Below, piece after piece: positions 59,764 to 64,000 of a stretch of DNA of 64,000 nt. Under the pieces are notes generated by a model. That model saw only the letters and a list, made by a program, of their open reading frames with translations, had not been told where the DNA came from and did no database searches. Source of the stretch: Coffea arabica (taxonomy: Eukaryota > Streptophyta > Magnoliopsida > Gentianales > Rubiaceae). Location of the stretch: positions 23,065,557-23,129,556 of the forward strand of contig NC_092320.1 in assembly GCF_036785885.1 (NCBI RefSeq). Reading direction: 5' to 3'. A program made the translations under genes and the position numbers. The first letter of the stretch is position 1; each line of letters begins with the position of its first letter.

Positions 59764-62663
59764 ATTTGGGGTAACTGCTGACTTTTCTTTGTGTATTGTC
59801 GATCATCAATTTGGGTTCTTAGTCCTGTGAAAAATTGTATTTGGAGTAACTTTTTAGTTTCTAATTTAGCAATTTACCTTTCATTGTGCTGTTTCTAGTT
59901 GTTCATGGTATTGGGTTCATCATGGACTTGTGGATGCTTTGTTTAGATTTTGGTATTGTCTTCAGGGAGGTCATCGTTGCATTTGGCGTTAATGGTTAGG
60001 GGATCAGTGCATAGTATCAGTTCTGGAGTCTTTTAGTTCAATTCCATGAACTCCTGCAAGTGTAATTAAGTTGCGGATAGCATTTTGTCATCTCCAATTC
60101 TACTTCTGGTGGCAGACAAGCCAGTTATTGATGGTGTCTCTATTTTATCCATTCTGCTTCTAGTGACGGATAATGACCATGATGTCACTCTGGGCGGCAA
60201 TAATGTAATCAGCTCTATGTGGCTTTCTTAGAGGATTTGCTGAAGTCCATGGTAGCCTGTAAGGGCAGCAAAGAATGATGTTGGAAAACAAGCATGGCGT
60301 AGATATGTCCTCTAGTTATCTTAGACTCAGATCAAATCCATGGATATTAAATATGGTATTGCAGTTTTGGCAATGTCCAGAATCTCCACCATTAGGAACT
60401 TATATATCTTGTTTTCTAGTTTTGTATCTTGTAGAGATGAGTCCTGCTTGCTGTAAATTGTGTGGTTTGATAGCAGACTTTTAAACCCTGTAACTGGGGA
60501 ATCTTTTAGCAAAGAATAACAATTCTAATGTTATTAACATGTTTCCTTAATTGCAATATAGGCCATGTTTTCCATAAATACTCTTTACTTCACATACAAA
60601 GAATAACATCTTTCCTTAATAGCTGTTTTCTTTAGTCAACTGCATCAATATTCTGTTTTTAACTGGTACAGAGAATTCAGAATTTAAGGCTCTTAGTTTT
60701 GTAAGGTAACTAAATTTTGCATTATCTTCACTTACATACACATCTCGGCTTGTAGTCAACCTGTTTGTGTTAATCAGAAAATCTCTTCTCCTTGTTCATC
60801 TTGTAACTCAACAATACTGAATAAGTTTTTATTTCTTTATCTGGTGCTTTTACTCCACACAAATTTTGCTAATAGCTTGAGCTTTAAATATATGTCTGTG
60901 TGTGTGTGTTTTTGTATTTATGTGGCAAGAGATTTATATTCTGATCTGGTACTGGATTCTTTGTTTTATGCTTGGAAAGAGGTTGTTTGTCCAATATATT
61001 AGTAGATTCCTTCCATCTCTACCTCTTTTTCATGACTTCAGAGATGTCATTATTTCTGAAATATCTCATACACGTCCAGACTAGATTAAGCAAACTGATG
61101 CTTCTACATTCTTGGTTCTTTGGATCTTGAATTTCCCTTTCTTTTTATTGAGCAATTGGATATGGAATTTAAATCAAAGAAGAAGAGCTGTGAGATGAAA
61201 AGTGACAATATAAGAAGCGTAAAATCGATTAGCAATGCATCCGGAGACACATATATTTGACAATCATCAATGATGAACCTTGTTCTTATCATATTGAGAG
61301 ATTATTGACCGCAAAAAGATTGGCATAGATGATGCATGTATAAAGTCAAAGGTGCTTTTTACCAGATGTTTTTCTGTTGGTCGATTTGAAAACTAAAAGT
61401 TCAAGTTATCAGTACTGGGGGCAAGCTTTCCTCATGAAGTTGCCAATCTCATAACAGACTCCGCCAATTCTTTCATTGAACTGTCATCTTGACACTGTAG
61501 TGTACATTATCTTTATGCAGTTCTGACTACTTTTGACAGCTCATCAGGATTTGAGAACTGAAAATCAGCGTCTAGTTTATGGACATTAGAGTGGTAATCC
61601 CTCATTTCATCTACCGAAATCTTAAATCTAATTTGATTATCATTTGCAATCTGTTGCCTGCGTGGGGTTATGATTCTAGTCAGTTTAATCCATTTTTAGT
61701 CCTATTTGAGCTTTTAAAATTCATCAGGTTGGATTATAGGTATTCGTGTTATTGCACCCAAGATTTTTTCTTTTTTTCTTTGCTGCTCGTATTGTTTCTT
61801 CATTTCAGTGTGACTGAATCTGCAGCACTATGTTGACACATGCATCAAGTGTTTAACAATTTTGCTTCCTAGTCTTTCACTTGTACGATGTTGATCAAAG
61901 GAATAATGTTTTCTGCAGTTTCTTTTGGTGCTTGCTAATATGTAGGACATTCAGGATACAGTATCTGTTCATATATTGTTTCTGCAATATATTCCAATTT
62001 TAAGAACCTTCATTGGAGGCATCTTAAGGGCCATTTTTCTTTTTCTTTTTTTTTTTCGCGGCTTGTTTAATTTGTAAAGAACAGAAGAATTCTTTAAAGA
62101 AAACCTGAAGTTAAGCTCAACTTTCATTGATAAATTGCAAGCTGAGCTGAGAGGAGAAGTTAAAATAATGTACCTTGTTCTGAGTTGCCATTAGCTGTGA
62201 ATGCCTTTTGCTATCATCTTTTTGTCCATTGCTTGACTTTGGAATACCTCAAATCTCACGGGTTTGGTTTTTCAATTCATGACCTCGCTGGACCTTAAGG
62301 GACCCCTTCAGTCAGTGTCTATGTGTGTGTGTGTTTTTCAACTTTGATGGGGCTAAATTTCTGATCAAATTTCGAGGCAGAAATTCACTGGATATTCCCA
62401 CATTGCTACTGACTTGACTTCAAGTGAGAGAATAATCGTTAATCAAATTCTTCAATTTTTTTTTTTTTTTTTTTTGGGAATGGATATCTATAATTGTCAA
62501 GAAAAGTACTGCAACTGATTGTCAAGAATGTGATAAAGGAAGCAATAGCGGGCATAAAAGGGGGCGACCGGGGGCAGGGGCCCCAAAATCTTTTTTTAAC
62601 GAAACTAATCACTTTGTCCCTTCCTTCCTCCAAAACAGATCAATTATTCCCTAGATTATATGA
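59764..62663. other. 3' UTR and downstream spacer of the MYBC1-like gene
   Basis: No second gene is seen. Short frames are unconvincing. A poly-T run lies at about 62458-62475. Confidence 0.5.
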
Positions 62664-62808
62664 CTTTAGATTGCCATTTTTCCTGCAAAACATTTCCACG
62701 TTTATCGCGAACATATTTTTCATTCACTCTTTTACGTCATATATATTAAATCGTTACAGTATATATATATATATATATTACCAAAACTCTAAAAAATAGC
62801 AATCTAAA
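62664..62808. mobile_element. MITE related to 57052-57186, TTTAGATTGC terminal inverted repeats
   Basis: The left end TTTAGATTGCCATTTTT mirrors the right end AAAAATAGCAATCTAAA. TGAC occurs at both flanks and may be part of the target duplication. The interior resembles the MITE upstream of MYBC1 and ends in an AT dinucleotide run (62761-62778). Confidence 0.7.
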
Positions 62809-63387
62809 TGACATATAGCAATAAAGGAACTATCAATCTCTCACAGACCAACACTTATGTTAGTTGTAATTAGTCAATAGAGTAACTTTAAAATATCATC
62901 AATTGAGGAAAACTCCATGCCATACAAGTAGAGTATCTAGTTGAAGGACTTTTTTTATGTGAAGCTCTCATTAACACACTTAAACTACATCTAACTTATC
63001 ATGAAAACACGCATAATCACAATTATTGCACCATTGCGTTTAGACACTTCTTCAAATTTATTAAAATTTTCAACAAAAAAAAAAATTAACAATTGAAACC
63101 CCTCTCCTAACGAGTGCCAATTGGGCTCCCATTAGCCAAACCGTTTGGTAAAAACTAATCCCACAACTAATAACTTTTGTCTATCTCATCAAACACCAAA
63201 TTTCCTAATCCCATTAAACTTGCGTCAAGCACCAATTTTTCTTTAACTTGAACCTATTTTGCCTTGCCAAAATCCAAGATTTGTTACTGCAGGCAGGGTT
63301 TTTGCATTCTGTTTCTTCCAAGCATACTAAGTTGTATAAATTTGAGTAGCGACAATGATCCCAAGTAAATTTCTGAGTGCAGATATC
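62809..63387. other. AT-rich spacer, nothing recognised
   Basis: No ORF or repeat boundary is visible. Confidence 0.5.
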
Positions 63388-63543
63388 ATTGGATCACTAA
63401 ATAATTCCACGTAATATTTCGCTCACATCATAAACACATTTTTCAATTCACCTTTTTATATTTTCAACTATTTTGTTATCTCATATACATCACATCACAA
63501 AATGTGTTATAATAATTATTTCATATAATACTCTGTCCAATCA
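63388..63543. mobile_element. Possible third, diverged MITE of the same family
   Basis: ATTGGATCAC at the left and GTCCAATCAC at the right form weak inverted ends. The interior has the TTCACCTTTTTATATT and TCATATACATCACATC order seen in the other two copies. Confidence 0.4.
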
Positions 63544-64000
63544 CACTAATAATTTGTTTCTTCCGGGAATGTTCAAATTCAGAATAGGAACGGACTTTTT
63601 CCTGGCTTTCCACAGTCTGTACGATCGGTGTTTTGCCACCTTTAGTAGAATTCATGTTCACAAAACATCAACCTGAGCACATGGAACGGACACATAAAAG
63701 ATTGTTTGGACGGGGAGTTGACAAAGCACATGCAGGAAACCTACAAGATATCATATAACCCACAGCAACAGCTACCCCAGCATAGATGGGAGTTCATAAT
63801 CCTTCTATATTGAAAAATGTTGAATAAAAAATTTAATTGCCTGAACATTCAAGCCTTCGAATTACACATGACAATACAGAAATTAATACAGAAAATGTAA
63901 AGACTCAAATTTTATATATATATATACATAGCCATAACAGAAACCTTCCATGAGGTTTCTCTTAATATCACCTAGCACCTCTAAAGTTTTAAAAACATCA
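63544..64000. other. AT-rich end of window, nothing recognised
   Basis: It contains a short TA microsatellite near 63911-63925 and no convincing gene. Confidence 0.5.

Overview
This is nuclear DNA of a flowering plant, most likely a eudicot. It is AT-rich, genes have many GT-AG introns, and the transposable elements are plant types. The species cannot be told from this window. Two genes look intact: an 11-kb, ten-exon gene for a CIP111/AFG2-type double AAA-ATPase (38611-49630) and an intronless GARP/MYB transcription factor of the MYBC1/LUX group (58807-59763). Both are on the + strand. Nearly everything else is transposable-element or organelle-derived debris.

Layout: 431 to about 6300 is a decayed full-length L1-type LINE (LINE A, minus strand). 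6667-7070 is a MITE. About 7560-9747 holds LTR retrotransposon remnants, including an LTR with a primer-binding site and the start of gag. 9748-17168 looks like one CACTA-like DNA transposon split by a complete 6.2-kb LINE (LINE B, 10238-16435, 12-bp target duplication). 17400-29100 is a nest: a FAR1-type Mutator-like (MULE) transposase gene is cut in two by a second, 9.26-kb long-TIR MULE (18873-28129). The inner MULE has its own FAR1-type transposase. It also carries two captured pieces of an ATG1 autophagy-kinase gene with introns, and a small nonautonomous LTR element (20287-21712, 5-bp target duplication). About 30690-37565 is a third LINE (LINE C) split by a Copia element (31473-37215, 5-bp target duplication).

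The CIP111-like gene follows. The spacer between it and MYBC1 has caught many insertions: a plastid atpI fragment, a hAT element with 8-bp target duplication, a 5'-truncated LINE (LINE D, 11-bp target duplication), a tRNA-derived SINE with a 17-bp target duplication about 25 bp away, and a plastid 23S rRNA fragment with many C-to-T and G-to-A changes. Related small MITEs flank MYBC1 on both sides.

The most notable structure is the MULE-in-MULE nest with the twice-captured ATG1 gene. I see no operon-like or biosynthetic gene cluster. All calls come from reading the sequence and recalled family features; no database search was run.
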